64,000 bases of DNA from Croceitalea sp947503285 (GTDB lineage Bacteria > Bacteroidota > Bacteroidia > Flavobacteriales > Flavobacteriaceae): positions 558,001-622,000 of the forward strand of contig NZ_BTGQ01000002.1 of NCBI RefSeq assembly GCF_036985505.1, written 5' to 3'. The stretch's first letter is position 1. Each line of letters opens with the position of its first letter. Position numbers and translations under genes: made by a program. The notes beneath the pieces are model-generated. The model had not been told where the DNA came from. It searched no databases and worked only from the letters and a program-made list of their open reading frames with translations. This document shows positions 26,081 to 35,543 of this stretch, piece after piece.

Positions 26081-27232
26081 TTATTCGTATTTGGCCAATA
26101 TTTTTTCCAACGCCTTCATATCCATATGTAGATCTGTCCGTAAAAACGAGGCAATTTCATTGGTAAAGTTAGAGAACATGATTTTTTCGGAATTTGAAAA
26201 TAATACCAATCCGAATTTTGCATCAGGATAAAAGATAGTGAAGGCCGTAAAATCGCCATTATTTCCCCCGTGGGAATACATCCAACCATTCGGGGTGTTT
26301 TTCATGCCAAAGGCGAGACCCCAATGCGTATTGCCCAGAACCGCCTTTTCATAGTCCCCTTCAGGAATTACGACCTGCTTCTTCAGTAGCTCTGCATATG
26401 ATTCGTCAGAAATATGTGCACCTGAAATCATAGCACCAATGAAGCGTGCATAACTATCAATATCAGTATGTAGGTTATGGGCCGAACCAAATTCAGCAAC
26501 ACGAAAGTCAGATGGGCCATTTGATTCCTCTTTACCATTTTTATGCCCCCAGGCTTTATGTTTGGCTATATCTTCATTCCAGTCATAATATAGTCTTTCG
26601 GCCTTCAAGGGTATGGCAATATCTTGCTTGAAAATCTCAAAAAGTCCATCCCTATCCACATGGTTTACCTGTGCCAATGCACGAGCGAGATACTGAAAGC
26701 CTTCGCCTGAATAAGCATACGTGTCGCCCGGAGGAAAAATGAATTTTAAGGTATCGTTTTCCGATCTCCAATTCGGCAATCCCGTAGTATGTGACAGCAC
26801 CGTACGAGCTGTTATCTTCCTATGGCGTTCATCATGTTGAATATCTTGATAATCCACATATTCATATAAGGGAGTATCAAGGGCTATCAAACCTTTATCC
26901 ATTTGCTTCATAGCAAAATACGCAAATAGGGGTTTAGAAAGTGAAGCAGCCTCAAAAATGGTTTCTTTAGTGACTTTTTTTTGATTTTTAAGTGAGCTTA
27001 CCCCAAATGTCTTACTATACACAATTTGATCTCCATTGAGTATCGCAATTCCTAACCCGGGCACCTCATATTGTGACAACTTTTTTTTAATAAATACATC
27101 GAAATCGGAAATATTTATTTCGGTTCCGTTCGGTACAAGTATCGTCTTTTTATGGGAGTCGCCACATGATACCACTAGGATACTGGTTATCAAAAAGAAA
27201 ACTAAAAATCTTGTGGTCCCGTTATATTTCAT
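26081..27232 (-). CDS. Serine hydrolase, beta-lactamase/S12 family lipoprotein
   Basis: The 383-aa lipoprotein (lipobox VVSC, Cys23) has a serine beta-lactamase/DD-peptidase fold. The catalytic SLSK is at Ser97-Lys100, the second motif YSG at Tyr174 (YAYSGEGF), and the third HGG (SHGGNNGDF) near residue 325. Such proteins are D-aminopeptidases, esterases or PBP4*-like; substrate is not predictable. It is the middle gene of the amidohydrolase/S12/P1 operon. Close paralogues lie at 28705 and 38426, sharing SHxxG[LF]xNWR and YSGEG[FY]. Confidence 0.9.
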   Translation of the reverse strand: MKYNGTTRFLVFFLITSILVVSCGDSHKKTILVPNGTEINISDFDVFIKKKLSQYEVPGLGIAILNGDQIVYSKTFGVSSLKNQKKVTKETIFEAASLSKPLFAYFAMKQMDKGLIALDTPLYEYVDYQDIQHDERHRKITARTVLSHTTGLPNWRSENDTLKFIFPPGDTYAYSGEGFQYLARALAQVNHVDRDGLFEIFKQDIAIPLKAERLYYDWNEDIAKHKAWGHKNGKEESNGPSDFRVAEFGSAHNLHTDIDSYARFIGAMISGAHISDESYAELLKKQVVIPEGDYEKAVLGNTHWGLAFGMKNTPNGWMYSHGGNNGDFTAFTIFYPDAKFGLVLFSNSEKIMFSNFTNEIASFLRTDLHMDMKALEKILAKYE

Positions 27233-27258
27233 TTCATAGTGATTGATTTCAGCGGTGT

Positions 27259-28557
27259 TTACTCTTTAATATATACTTTTCCATCCTTCATGACAAAAAC
27301 TACATTGAATATGGTATCTGAAAAATCTTTCTCAAGGTCTCCCCTTACGGCAATAATATCGGCAAAAGCCCCTTTTTTGATAACCCCAATACGATTGGAC
27401 ATGTTCATAAATTTACTGGATAGGTATGTGGATGATCTCAGAATCTCAAGGGGTTCCATGCCTTCTTCTTGATACGCAACAAGGATGTTCTTAGCTGCCT
27501 CACCTTGCGGAATTTCAAAATCCATATAATTATCAGATCCTGTCAAAATGGTGACACCTGCTTTTATGGCCCTTTGCAAGCGGTCCCTTTTACGGCTTTG
27601 GTAACTGATTACTGCCTTTTCAAGATCTCCTTTAAAGTCTAGGAGTTCAAAGTACTTATAGAGTAGTTTTTTCGATATATCAGTAGGCACTAACGCAGTT
27701 CCCTTTTTAGCCATAAGGGTCAGTGTGGAGTCAGCAATAGCATAACCATGTTCAATGGCATCCACCCCAGCTGTGGTTGCTTCCCAAACGGCGATGTTGC
27801 TAGTTGCATGCGCCGTAACCTTTTTGTTGTAGCGGTTAGCCATTTTGACAATGGCCCTCATTTCATCGATGGTCAAGCTCGTGTTATTGGGCGTATTATT
27901 GGCACAGATTTTTATGATATCCGCCCCATAGTTTACGTTTTCCCTTACTGCATTAATCGCGTCATCTACATTTTTAATAATCCTGTATTCGTTGGATGTA
28001 ATTTGATGGTGATGCTTGAGTATTCCCACAACCTGTCCACCTTCCGAAGAAATAATGGGGCCAGAAACGAACATGCGCGGTCCGACAACAGTTCCCTCGG
28101 TTATGGCCTGTTTTAAGGCAACATCTAAAAATTGTCCTGAATTACCTAAGTCCCTTACGGTAGTAAAACCACTTTCAAGAAATGATTTTGCCCTTTTCGC
28201 ACCACGTAATGCCCTTAGGGCATCTCCTTGAAACAAAATTTCATTGGCAATAGGGTGTTTGTCCGTTACGGCTTCTGAATGTAAAAGATGTGTATGCCCG
28301 TCTATTAAACCCGGTAAAACGGTGTAAGAAGACAAATCAATGACCGATGTGTTTTCTGGAATGGGAATAGTAGTCCCAACTTCGAATATCGTATTATTTA
28401 CGACTTTAATGATATGGTCACTTAATATCCTGCCTTTTTCAGAATCAAACAACCTTCCCGCTTTGATATACTTTATATCCTCCTTTTCTGCAGATTGTGC
28501 AAATACGAATCCTACGAAGCAAAGGCATAAGCAAGCAAACACTACAGATTTTTTCAT
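27259..28557 (-). CDS. Secreted M38-type amidohydrolase (prolidase/imidazolonepropionase-like)
   Basis: Metal-dependent hydrolase of 432 aa with a signal peptide (about 1-20, FVFAQ). The metal site shows HxH in DGHTHLLH, a lysine candidate for carboxylation in ADIIKICANN, His in VTAHATSN and AIEHGYAI, and the final Asp in LTGSDNY. This is the pattern of Xaa-Pro/Xaa-Arg dipeptidases and cyclic-dipeptide amidohydrolases. It is the first gene of the operon with 26081 and 24906, gaps 26 and 2 bp. It is likely periplasmic and acts on small peptides or amides. Confidence 0.9.
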   Translation of the reverse strand: MKKSVVFACLCLCFVGFVFAQSAEKEDIKYIKAGRLFDSEKGRILSDHIIKVVNNTIFEVGTTIPIPENTSVIDLSSYTVLPGLIDGHTHLLHSEAVTDKHPIANEILFQGDALRALRGAKRAKSFLESGFTTVRDLGNSGQFLDVALKQAITEGTVVGPRMFVSGPIISSEGGQVVGILKHHHQITSNEYRIIKNVDDAINAVRENVNYGADIIKICANNTPNNTSLTIDEMRAIVKMANRYNKKVTAHATSNIAVWEATTAGVDAIEHGYAIADSTLTLMAKKGTALVPTDISKKLLYKYFELLDFKGDLEKAVISYQSRKRDRLQRAIKAGVTILTGSDNYMDFEIPQGEAAKNILVAYQEEGMEPLEILRSSTYLSSKFMNMSNRIGVIKKGAFADIIAVRGDLEKDFSDTIFNVVFVMKDGKVYIKE

Positions 28558-28704
28558 GAAGCTATTGATAGTTTTTAATAAGTGCTTCTATTTTGATTTT
28601 CAGAAATTCAGCGTATGAATAAAACTATTTTCCAAAAGGAGGGGACTTCCAAAATGAGCATATTTCATTAAGCCAGAAATAGAGCACCCCAGAAAATCAC
28701 GCCT

Positions 28705-30027
28705 TTATTCTATCCTTTTGCCTTCATATGATTTTACACCATACTGGTATAAAACCACATTGTCAAACGATTGGTTTCCGCCTTTTACGAATTCTACTTT
28801 CAATTCTTCATCTACCAGGAAGACCATTTCCGTTTGCGCCACTAATCTCACGGATTTCTGACCAGGGATGACCAAGTTGAGCTTTCCATTTTCAGCAACA
28901 ATATTGAAAGTAACATTTTCCTTGATTTGAAAAGTACCTGTATAATTTTCTAAGTTCTCGACGGGCACGATATATTTTTCGGTCGGAACCATTTTTTTAG
29001 CCTTGATCTCAAAGATTTCCTTACCCTCATCAAGATAGGTCTCTACGACCTTTTGATATACCTTATAACCTTCGTTGGCATTGGTGAAAATGACCATTCC
29101 TTTTTTAGATTTAGGCAGTAGCACCGCGAAGGTCTTGATACCATTTTCATCACCCGAATGCATGATGACCGACTCTTTATTGGAAAGTTCAGGTATTACC
29201 TCCCATCCCAATCCGTAAAATAAGTTCTCTTTGACCTTGACCTGTGGTGAGGCCATATCTTCAAACACCGGTTTAGAAAAGGCCGCCCCATTGATTACGT
29301 AAGCACATACTTCCGTATAGTCTTTAATAGTAGTTAACAAGCCCGCGGCAGCATTTAATTCGGTTCTTGGGGCATATTCATACTCCCCAAAATTTTTGTC
29401 AAAAGGATAAACTACTTTTTTCATATCCCAATTCGACTGCCAGGTAAAGGCTATGTTAGTAAGTTCAAGCGGTTTAAAAAGCACCTCTTCGGCCAATTTT
29501 GGCAAATCTTCACCTAATTTGTTCTGCAAAGCCTTTCGCAGGTATTCATAGCCCTCACCCGAATACAGATATTGACTACCGGGTTCAAAATTGAATTTCA
29601 ATTTCTTTGAGGGGCTCATATTTCTCCAGTTGACAAAACCTGACTGATGACTTAAGGCAAATCGAGCGCTCAACTTTTTGAGATTGTCATCTACCTTCAG
29701 GTCGGGGTCTAAGTGATATTTATACAGAGGTTCATCAAGCGATAACTTTCCTTGCGACACCAAATTAAGTACTACGGTGGCAAATATAGGTTTGGTAAGG
29801 GACGCTACCGTAAAAATACTCTGGTTATTTGCGGGCAACCCGATGCGCTGTTCTCCAAAAACCTTGGTGTATGTAACCTTTCCATTTTCAATAATGCCAA
29901 TGGCAACGGCAGGAACTTTATGCTCTTCTTGCCATTTTGGCAATTTTTCTTCAAAATCGGAAGTAGTTCCACCTTGGCCAAAGGCACAAACGGTAAGTAT
30001 TAGAAAAAGAAATTTTAAGTTTCTCAT
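28705..30027 (-). CDS. Secreted serine hydrolase, beta-lactamase family with C-terminal domain
   Basis: The start is taken as the ATG at 30027 because it begins a clean signal peptide (MRNLKFLFLILTVCAFGQ); an in-frame ATG at 30093 would bury it. The protein is 440 aa. The catalytic SLTK is at Ser76-Lys79, YSG in YLYSGEGYEYL, and the third motif is MHSGDENG. The C-terminal 90 residues form a small beta domain (about 345-440) common in this family. It is separated from the 28557 operon by about 147 bp, so it may have its own transcript. It is a paralogue of the proteins at 26081 and 38426. Confidence 0.88.
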   Translation of the reverse strand: MRNLKFLFLILTVCAFGQGGTTSDFEEKLPKWQEEHKVPAVAIGIIENGKVTYTKVFGEQRIGLPANNQSIFTVASLTKPIFATVVLNLVSQGKLSLDEPLYKYHLDPDLKVDDNLKKLSARFALSHQSGFVNWRNMSPSKKLKFNFEPGSQYLYSGEGYEYLRKALQNKLGEDLPKLAEEVLFKPLELTNIAFTWQSNWDMKKVVYPFDKNFGEYEYAPRTELNAAAGLLTTIKDYTEVCAYVINGAAFSKPVFEDMASPQVKVKENLFYGLGWEVIPELSNKESVIMHSGDENGIKTFAVLLPKSKKGMVIFTNANEGYKVYQKVVETYLDEGKEIFEIKAKKMVPTEKYIVPVENLENYTGTFQIKENVTFNIVAENGKLNLVIPGQKSVRLVAQTEMVFLVDEELKVEFVKGGNQSFDNVVLYQYGVKSYEGKRIE

Positions 30028-30131
30028 AGTATATGGGTATTTTGGGTTTATGGTTATTATTTTTTGCCTGACAATTGAGATTGGATGCTCCAATACATGT
30101 GTCGAAATATAGGTTTAGATTCCTTTGTATA

Positions 30132-30180
30132 CCTCACGGGCCTACCTTTCTCGGCAGATAGCCTTACCCGAGGCAGTTTA
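30132..30180. repeat. GC-rich intergenic stretch, possible dispersed repeat
   Basis: A G/C-rich segment with TCGGCAG and CCCGAGGCAG, near-inverted to each other, stands out from the AT-rich intergenic DNA between 28705 and 30235. Short palindromic units of this kind occur dispersed in Flavobacteriia genomes. Only one copy is seen in this window, so repeat status is a guess. Confidence 0.25.
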
Positions 30181-30234
30181 CCATGTGACGATAAATTTGG
30201 TGGGAAGGTTACAAGATTTTTCACACGCTTATAA

Positions 30235-31431
30235 TTATTGGCGTTTTCTGCTGGGTTCAAGCCCATAAATGGAGTTGAATTTCTCGTCTGCAGCTATGAC
30301 ATAGCTTCCATTTACATCCAATCTTTTTATGACGCTAGTATTCATGTTAATCAAGGCCTGCGTCGCCCTAATAGGGTTACCATAAAATGAGATGTCCGTT
30401 AGACTTTTTAGACCATATAGTGGCCATAAATTGTCAATCTGATTGTGCGCCAACAAAGCCCATTTTAAGTGCTCCATATTAGATAAAGGCTCAATAGATT
30501 TGATGTTATTGCCCGCTAAGAACAATTTTCTAAGTTTTCTCAGGTTTTTTAAGACCTGAATATCGGCAATGTCGTTTTCCCGTAAGTCAAGCCATTCGAT
30601 ATTGGTCAGATTTTCAAGAAAACCCAAATCCGTCAAATTATTTTTACGAAGCACTAATACCCCAATACTTTTTAAGTTGGACAAAGGGCTAAAGTCTTCG
30701 ATTTTTGTATCCATTAAGTTTAATTGAACCAATTTATGGAGCCCACTCATAGCTTGAATATCCGAGATGGGATTTTTTTCCAATATCAACACTTCCAATG
30801 ATTCCAATCCCCTTACCGCTTCGATATTGGTGACCTTGTTATTCGGAATCCATATCCCTTCTAGCTTGGTCAGTTCTTTTAGGGGTGTGATATCTTCCAA
30901 TTCATTGAACGCCATATTAAAATGTATCAGTTCTGTCCAGTTTTTGACAACTTCTATACTTTTGATATTATTGAAATTTCCTGAAATACCACTGAGCTTC
31001 TTTAAATTCGATAACGGACCAATAGTGGTAAGCTGATTTCTATCAAAAAGGAAGTGCTCAAGGTTAACAAGGTTTTCAAGGGCTTTTAATGACTTGATTT
31101 TATTACCGTTAATGACCAAGTTCTTAAGCTTGATCAAGCCTGACAGCGGACTTAAATCACTAATGGAATTGTTATCAAGCCTTAAAGAAGTAAGGTTTTT
31201 AGCATATTCCAATCCTTTTAAAGACTTGACCCCCCTCCCTACTGCTGAAAAACGGGTCAATGATTCTAAATCGGCCTTCGTGAGCGCCCCTGTTGGTTTA
31301 TCAAAATGTTCTCGTATTGCGTGATCTAGGTAAAAATCCTCAATTACGACAATACTGTCATTATCTTGGGCAGCGGCCAGGGTAAAAAAAGCCAGTGTCA
31401 GGGTCGATACGATTATCTTTAAAATGTCCAT
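30235..31431 (-). CDS. Secreted leucine-rich-repeat protein (SDS22/internalin-like)
   Basis: The 398-aa protein has a signal peptide (about 1-21, TLAAAQ) and about 12 consecutive 22-residue repeats of the SDS22 type (LxxLxxLxLxxNxIxDIxPL), spanning roughly residues 68-360. It has no LPXTG motif, no transmembrane anchor and no Por secretion domain, so it is probably periplasmic or released. A cap of about 45 residues ends it. LRR proteins of this kind bind protein or glycan surfaces. Its neighbours do not reveal a partner. Confidence 0.9.
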   Translation of the reverse strand: MDILKIIVSTLTLAFFTLAAAQDNDSIVVIEDFYLDHAIREHFDKPTGALTKADLESLTRFSAVGRGVKSLKGLEYAKNLTSLRLDNNSISDLSPLSGLIKLKNLVINGNKIKSLKALENLVNLEHFLFDRNQLTTIGPLSNLKKLSGISGNFNNIKSIEVVKNWTELIHFNMAFNELEDITPLKELTKLEGIWIPNNKVTNIEAVRGLESLEVLILEKNPISDIQAMSGLHKLVQLNLMDTKIEDFSPLSNLKSIGVLVLRKNNLTDLGFLENLTNIEWLDLRENDIADIQVLKNLRKLRKLFLAGNNIKSIEPLSNMEHLKWALLAHNQIDNLWPLYGLKSLTDISFYGNPIRATQALINMNTSVIKRLDVNGSYVIAADEKFNSIYGLEPSRKRQ

Positions 31432-31515
31432 AAGAGATAGTTATTATTGTTTCAAAATTCAATAACTCTAGCGGCTCTAAAAAAGAAATTGCCCTAAAAA
31501 AGGTTTCATCGTATA

Positions 31516-32649
31516 CTATGAAACCTTTTTCTTATCGGAGACTTGGCCAATATATGTTTTTGGCGTTTGGGAAGTGAATTTATAAAAGGCCCTATAAAAG
31601 GTGGTTTTTGATTTAAAACCTGAATCAGCGGCAATTGATTCGATGGTAAAATTAGTGTATGCCCCGTTTTGTATTTTATCCTTCACCTCATCCACACGAA
31701 ATTTATTGGCGAAGTCATTAAAGGTTACATTCAAATGGGTGTTCAGTAAGTTTGACAAAACGGCAGGGGTTACTTGAAGTTGTTTGGAAAAAGTGGACAA
31801 CGAAAAATCTTTATTCAAATAGGGCTTTTCGGTTTCCATTTTATGAAGGATGTTTTTAAGCTGTCTTTCGATTACCGTTTTATCAAAGCCCATCTTAGTT
31901 GACCTAAAGGTAGAGTAGGTCACATACCCCACCAATGAAATAACATAAAGCAGTACGGCATTATATATCTTAACCGCCATAGTGAGCGAAAAACCCAACC
32001 AATCGTCTAAAGGCGAGCTCCTCCAATAGCCATAGATTCTGCCTATAAGGGTAGAGGTCAATTCAAAAAGGGCACCGGCGAAAAAGAATAAAAACAAATA
32101 AATCAACCAGTTGCGATACTTAAGATTGTCTTTCGAAAGTTGTACCCTGCCATTCTTTTTTAATTCTAGAAGCGATAGTGTCGTATAGGCGATTGCTTGG
32201 CATAAAAGCACAAAATAATATGCGGACTGCACCTCAAAATAAGCTAGCTTCGATAGTAAGTTCCCTTTATCTTGAATAGCAACAAATAAACTACCTACCC
32301 AAACGATGACATAGTACAAAGTAAAAATCACAGGGATTATGAAGTGCCCAATACGTTTACTATCTATCTTAAAATTGACTTTGCGTATCGATTCGAAATA
32401 GAGATATAACAACGGAAAAATGAAAATGACCAGATTTAAGGGGATGAATCTTAGATAATCATTCGTCTCAATAAGCCCGGTATTACCCAAAAAAGTAGGC
32501 ACCAATGAAAGACCGGCCACAACTAAAATCAGCATTAGTAATTTGTTCTGGGGTTGCCGCCAGTCCCTATTCTTGAATATCAAAAACAGCATTATGGTAC
32601 TTTGGAACAACCCGAAAAGAAGTAATGCCGCTGTAGGGGTAAAGCTCAT
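31516..32649 (-). CDS. Membrane-bound AraC-family regulator (7-TM sensor)
   Basis: The 377-aa protein has about seven hydrophobic helices in residues 1-250 and a cytoplasmic C-terminal AraC HTH pair (about 275-377), with VESIAADSGFKSKTTFYRAFYKFTS-like helix content (IAADSGFKSKTTFYR). This 7TM-HTH_18 architecture is frequent in Bacteroidota and senses an extracytoplasmic or membrane signal. It is flanked by the LRR gene (85 bp downstream) and a gene-free stretch upstream. Targets are unknown. Confidence 0.92.
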   Translation of the reverse strand: MSFTPTAALLLFGLFQSTIMLFLIFKNRDWRQPQNKLLMLILVVAGLSLVPTFLGNTGLIETNDYLRFIPLNLVIFIFPLLYLYFESIRKVNFKIDSKRIGHFIIPVIFTLYYVIVWVGSLFVAIQDKGNLLSKLAYFEVQSAYYFVLLCQAIAYTTLSLLELKKNGRVQLSKDNLKYRNWLIYLFLFFFAGALFELTSTLIGRIYGYWRSSPLDDWLGFSLTMAVKIYNAVLLYVISLVGYVTYSTFRSTKMGFDKTVIERQLKNILHKMETEKPYLNKDFSLSTFSKQLQVTPAVLSNLLNTHLNVTFNDFANKFRVDEVKDKIQNGAYTNFTIESIAADSGFKSKTTFYRAFYKFTSQTPKTYIGQVSDKKKVS

Positions 32650-32954
32650 ATCATCAAATTCGTTTACTAAAATTTTAGCCTAACCGAAGGCAATCTACGG
32701 CCTAAAATTAGTGCATTGTAACATGGTTCGCAATCTCAACGCAAGACCTTAACGTTAAGATTTTTGACCAAGTACCTTCAAAAAAGCCACTTTTCATATT
32801 CTATTTCTAAGTTGTGGTGTAGTTGCGACCGAATTTCGCTTTTTGCACATGATTTATGGAAATACAAACTCATGGATGAATTGTAATACTTCGTAACCCC
32901 CTTCCACGAAATCTAAAAAAGATGTTGTTTCGGTTGATTCGGTTTGCGCAATAC
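32650..32954. other. Gene-free stretch between membrane AraC gene and MFS gene
   Basis: About 305 bp. I see no open frame with coding character, no strong hairpin and no direct repeats. It should contain the promoter of the minus-strand AraC gene at its left edge and the end of the exporter transcript at its right. Confidence 0.5.
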
Positions 32955-34526
32955 CTAAACTTCTTGAAAGTGTTGTCGTTCTATTTCGCCCCCATTTTCC
33001 CTAATCCAGTTATAAAGCTCTTTTTCGGTAGTTCTATCGTACTTCGTTACTTGGTGCTGATGCCTTATCAACTGGTCTAAAGAAATCTCATAGTATGATT
33101 CGACTATCTGGTTCTGATTTTCAGAAGAAACGAATAACCTCCATTGTATGGCACCACCTCGATAGCGTTTATTCCGTATGGCTTTTATTCTTTTTATGGT
33201 TTTTTCTTTTAGCGTATCACTTATGGAATATATAATGTTGACCATTACCCAACCTCCCTTATCATTGTCCCTTGAAATTGATAGTTCAGGCAGATCAGTG
33301 GCCATCGTAAAATTACCATCTTTGGCAAGATCCAATGGAAATACTATGGCAATGAAACCAATGACCGCACTTGCCAGACCTGCGCCATAAAGGGCATATT
33401 GCAAGGTGGTCTGATCAGCAAGCAACCCCCAAAGTGCGCTACCTATGCCCATACTACCTGACATTGCCATTAGAAAGTAAGCCATACCACGTGCGCCATA
33501 CCATTTGGGCAATGCATATTGGGCCGATGTCATTATACTGGTAAACGCCATTTGCCAGCAGATTCCTGATATAAAGCATATTGCAATCGCAATATGAGGC
33601 GAGCCAACAAAGCCCAACAAGAACAAACAGATACCAAGTATCGAAGACACGAGTACGGTCAATTTATTCGCCCCCAATTTATTGGTGACATAACTGGAAA
33701 AGATCACACTACTTACCGCCCCAAATCCTGCTGCTCCCAGCAGGTAGCCATATAAATCGGCACCTCCGTTGAATTGCTCTTTGGCCACAAGGGGCATTAA
33801 GGCCCAAAGGGAAGCCGCCGGAAAGAAAAACAGCAATGCCCTGGTAATACTATGATAAAGGGCCGGTGTATATCGTAAAAAACGGATGGAATCGCCTACT
33901 GCCCATGTTAATCGTTGGTTTGGTAGTTTTTCTTCTTGTTCTTCCCTCTTCCAAAAAAGGATGACAAGTACTACGGCACCAAAAGATATGGCGTCTAACC
34001 AAAAAGGCATATCCAAGGCATAAAGCGTGATGAGGCTTCCCGCCAAGATAGGCCCCAAGGCCCGACTTAAATTATAGGCGATACCCGTTAGGTTGATAGC
34101 TGTCCTTAACTGTTCGCGCTTGACCAGCTGTGGGGTAAGTGCGGCAAGCACTGGTCTTGAGAACGCCGCCCCTACCCCATTAAGTAAGGTGAAAAGTAGT
34201 AGCAAGAATACCGTGGCCTTATCTAAATAAACGATATAGGCAAAGATTAAGGTATTCAAGATCAACAGGCTTTGGGAAATTATTACAATCCTTTTTTGAT
34301 TGTAAATATCCCCAATGGCACCCGTCGGTAATGCCAAGATGAATAGTGGTATCAGCGTAGCTGTTTGCACCAGCGAAACCATAAATGCCGAAGAGTCAAG
34401 CTCGGTCATTAACCAGCTAGAACCCACGGCAAATAACCATGTGCCCGTATTCGAGATAAAAGTCGCTATTACGAATAACAGGAAAAAAGTATTCTTGTAG
34501 GGACTGGAAGATTTCTTTGAACCCAT
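32955..34526 (-). CDS. MFS_3 family exporter with C-terminal cytoplasmic domain
   Basis: PF05977-like major facilitator. From the ATG at 34526 it has 523 aa (an in-frame ATG at 34571 would overlap the cupin gene by 20 bp). Twelve helices occupy about residues 15-395, with SLVQTATLIPLFILALPTGAIGDIYNQKR as helix 2 and motif A (PTGAIGDIYNQKR). The last 110 residues form the soluble tail typical of MFS_3, resembling an antibiotic-biosynthesis-monooxygenase-like ferredoxin fold. The related EntS-type members export siderophores or drugs. It is co-transcribed with the cupin gene immediately upstream. Confidence 0.9.
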   Translation of the reverse strand: MGSKKSSSPYKNTFFLLFVIATFISNTGTWLFAVGSSWLMTELDSSAFMVSLVQTATLIPLFILALPTGAIGDIYNQKRIVIISQSLLILNTLIFAYIVYLDKATVFLLLLFTLLNGVGAAFSRPVLAALTPQLVKREQLRTAINLTGIAYNLSRALGPILAGSLITLYALDMPFWLDAISFGAVVLVILFWKREEQEEKLPNQRLTWAVGDSIRFLRYTPALYHSITRALLFFFPAASLWALMPLVAKEQFNGGADLYGYLLGAAGFGAVSSVIFSSYVTNKLGANKLTVLVSSILGICLFLLGFVGSPHIAIAICFISGICWQMAFTSIMTSAQYALPKWYGARGMAYFLMAMSGSMGIGSALWGLLADQTTLQYALYGAGLASAVIGFIAIVFPLDLAKDGNFTMATDLPELSISRDNDKGGWVMVNIIYSISDTLKEKTIKRIKAIRNKRYRGGAIQWRLFVSSENQNQIVESYYEISLDQLIRHQHQVTKYDRTTEKELYNWIRENGGEIERQHFQEV

Positions 34527-34551
34527 ATGGCTTACGTTGGTATGTTTAAAT

Positions 34552-34953
34552 TCAGGATAGTTCGGGAGCACTTAGGTCTTCACCCTCACGTGGTAAATCG
34601 TATTGGATCCATTCACTGTTGAGGTGGATATCAAGGGAATCTAGACGACCTGGGCCTACATTCTTATAGGTATGGGGTATGTTCGCCGGCCCGAAAACGA
34701 CCGCTCCTTCTTCTGCAATAAATTTTTTCTCCCCCACGGTAAATTCTGCGCGACCTTCAAGTATATGGAATACCTCATCATAGGGATGAACATGCATATT
34801 TGGCCCCTCACCTATTCCATCAACACTATATCGAATCGATACGCAATTGTACCCATATTCATGGCCTTCCAATGCCCCTTTCGGGGGATTCTCTTTTCTG
34901 ATCCACTCTTCTTTAGAAACCAATACTGGTGCTACTCTTGATTCTTTTGGCAT
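34552..34953 (-). CDS. Cupin-domain protein
   Basis: The 133-aa single-domain cupin has motif 1 NMHVHPYDEVFHILEGRAEF (metal ligands His-His-Glu) and motif 2 GAVVFGPANIPHTYKNVG (His). It probably binds a metal and a small ligand as an enzyme or sensor. It is the first gene of a two-gene transcript with the MFS_3 exporter, so it may modify or sense the exported compound. Confidence 0.88.
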   Translation of the reverse strand: MPKESRVAPVLVSKEEWIRKENPPKGALEGHEYGYNCVSIRYSVDGIGEGPNMHVHPYDEVFHILEGRAEFTVGEKKFIAEEGAVVFGPANIPHTYKNVGPGRLDSLDIHLNSEWIQYDLPREGEDLSAPELS

Positions 34954-35543
34954 TTTTCTACTTTGATTTAATCCGTTCTTAGATCCAATTTTTTAAACGG
35001 AAAGGTTAACGTTTTAATCACTACTTGTAAAACGAGCAGGATATCAACTCGTTTTTGATTGGTCTTTATAGACCTTAAAAGTTCAAAATACCGGTTTTTG
35101 ACCTGACGTCAGAACGTAATCCAATTAAAAGCTAACTGATATGGAATATGTATATTGGAAAGTGCTATCAATTTTCAAAAAATCATGTTCCTTCGAATAG
35201 TGCGATATGTCATGGTTCGACATTCATATTATCAAATGTAGTCGCCATTTAGAAAAGTAGCGTAGATGAGATTTCGTGAACCAAACCTCTACCCATATGA
35301 CAATGCATGGTTATTTACATGCTTGGAGTGAACCCTAATCGGATTTTTTACTTAAAAGCAAAGTATTATGTTACGGTTTCGAAGATTCAGAACAACAAAG
35401 TAATTCTATTTTAAAAGTCAAAAATCAAGAATCGTGTTTATTGTTTTTTTGAGAAATCCTCTTCAAGAAACGATGTGGCTCTTGCAAAAGGTGAAAAATC
35501 TTAGGCGGAATACGGTTCCACGAATTTCACTATTTTAGATATC
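34954..35543. other. 590-bp gene-free divergent region
   Basis: No credible coding frame. It separates the minus-strand cupin/MFS transcript from the plus-strand AraC gene and must hold both promoters. It includes the palindrome TGACGTCA near 35104, which also occurs at about 16416. A TATTTTAG element about 15 bp before the AraC start is a weak -7 candidate. Confidence 0.5.

Noticed and set aside
30057..30266. Minus-strand 69-aa frame between LRR gene and hydrolase
   Set aside because: It includes part of the LRR stop region and a GC-rich repeat-like segment; no start context.
35100..35115. TGACGTCA palindrome, also near 16416
   Set aside because: Eight-base palindromes arise by chance at this length and no regulator could be linked.
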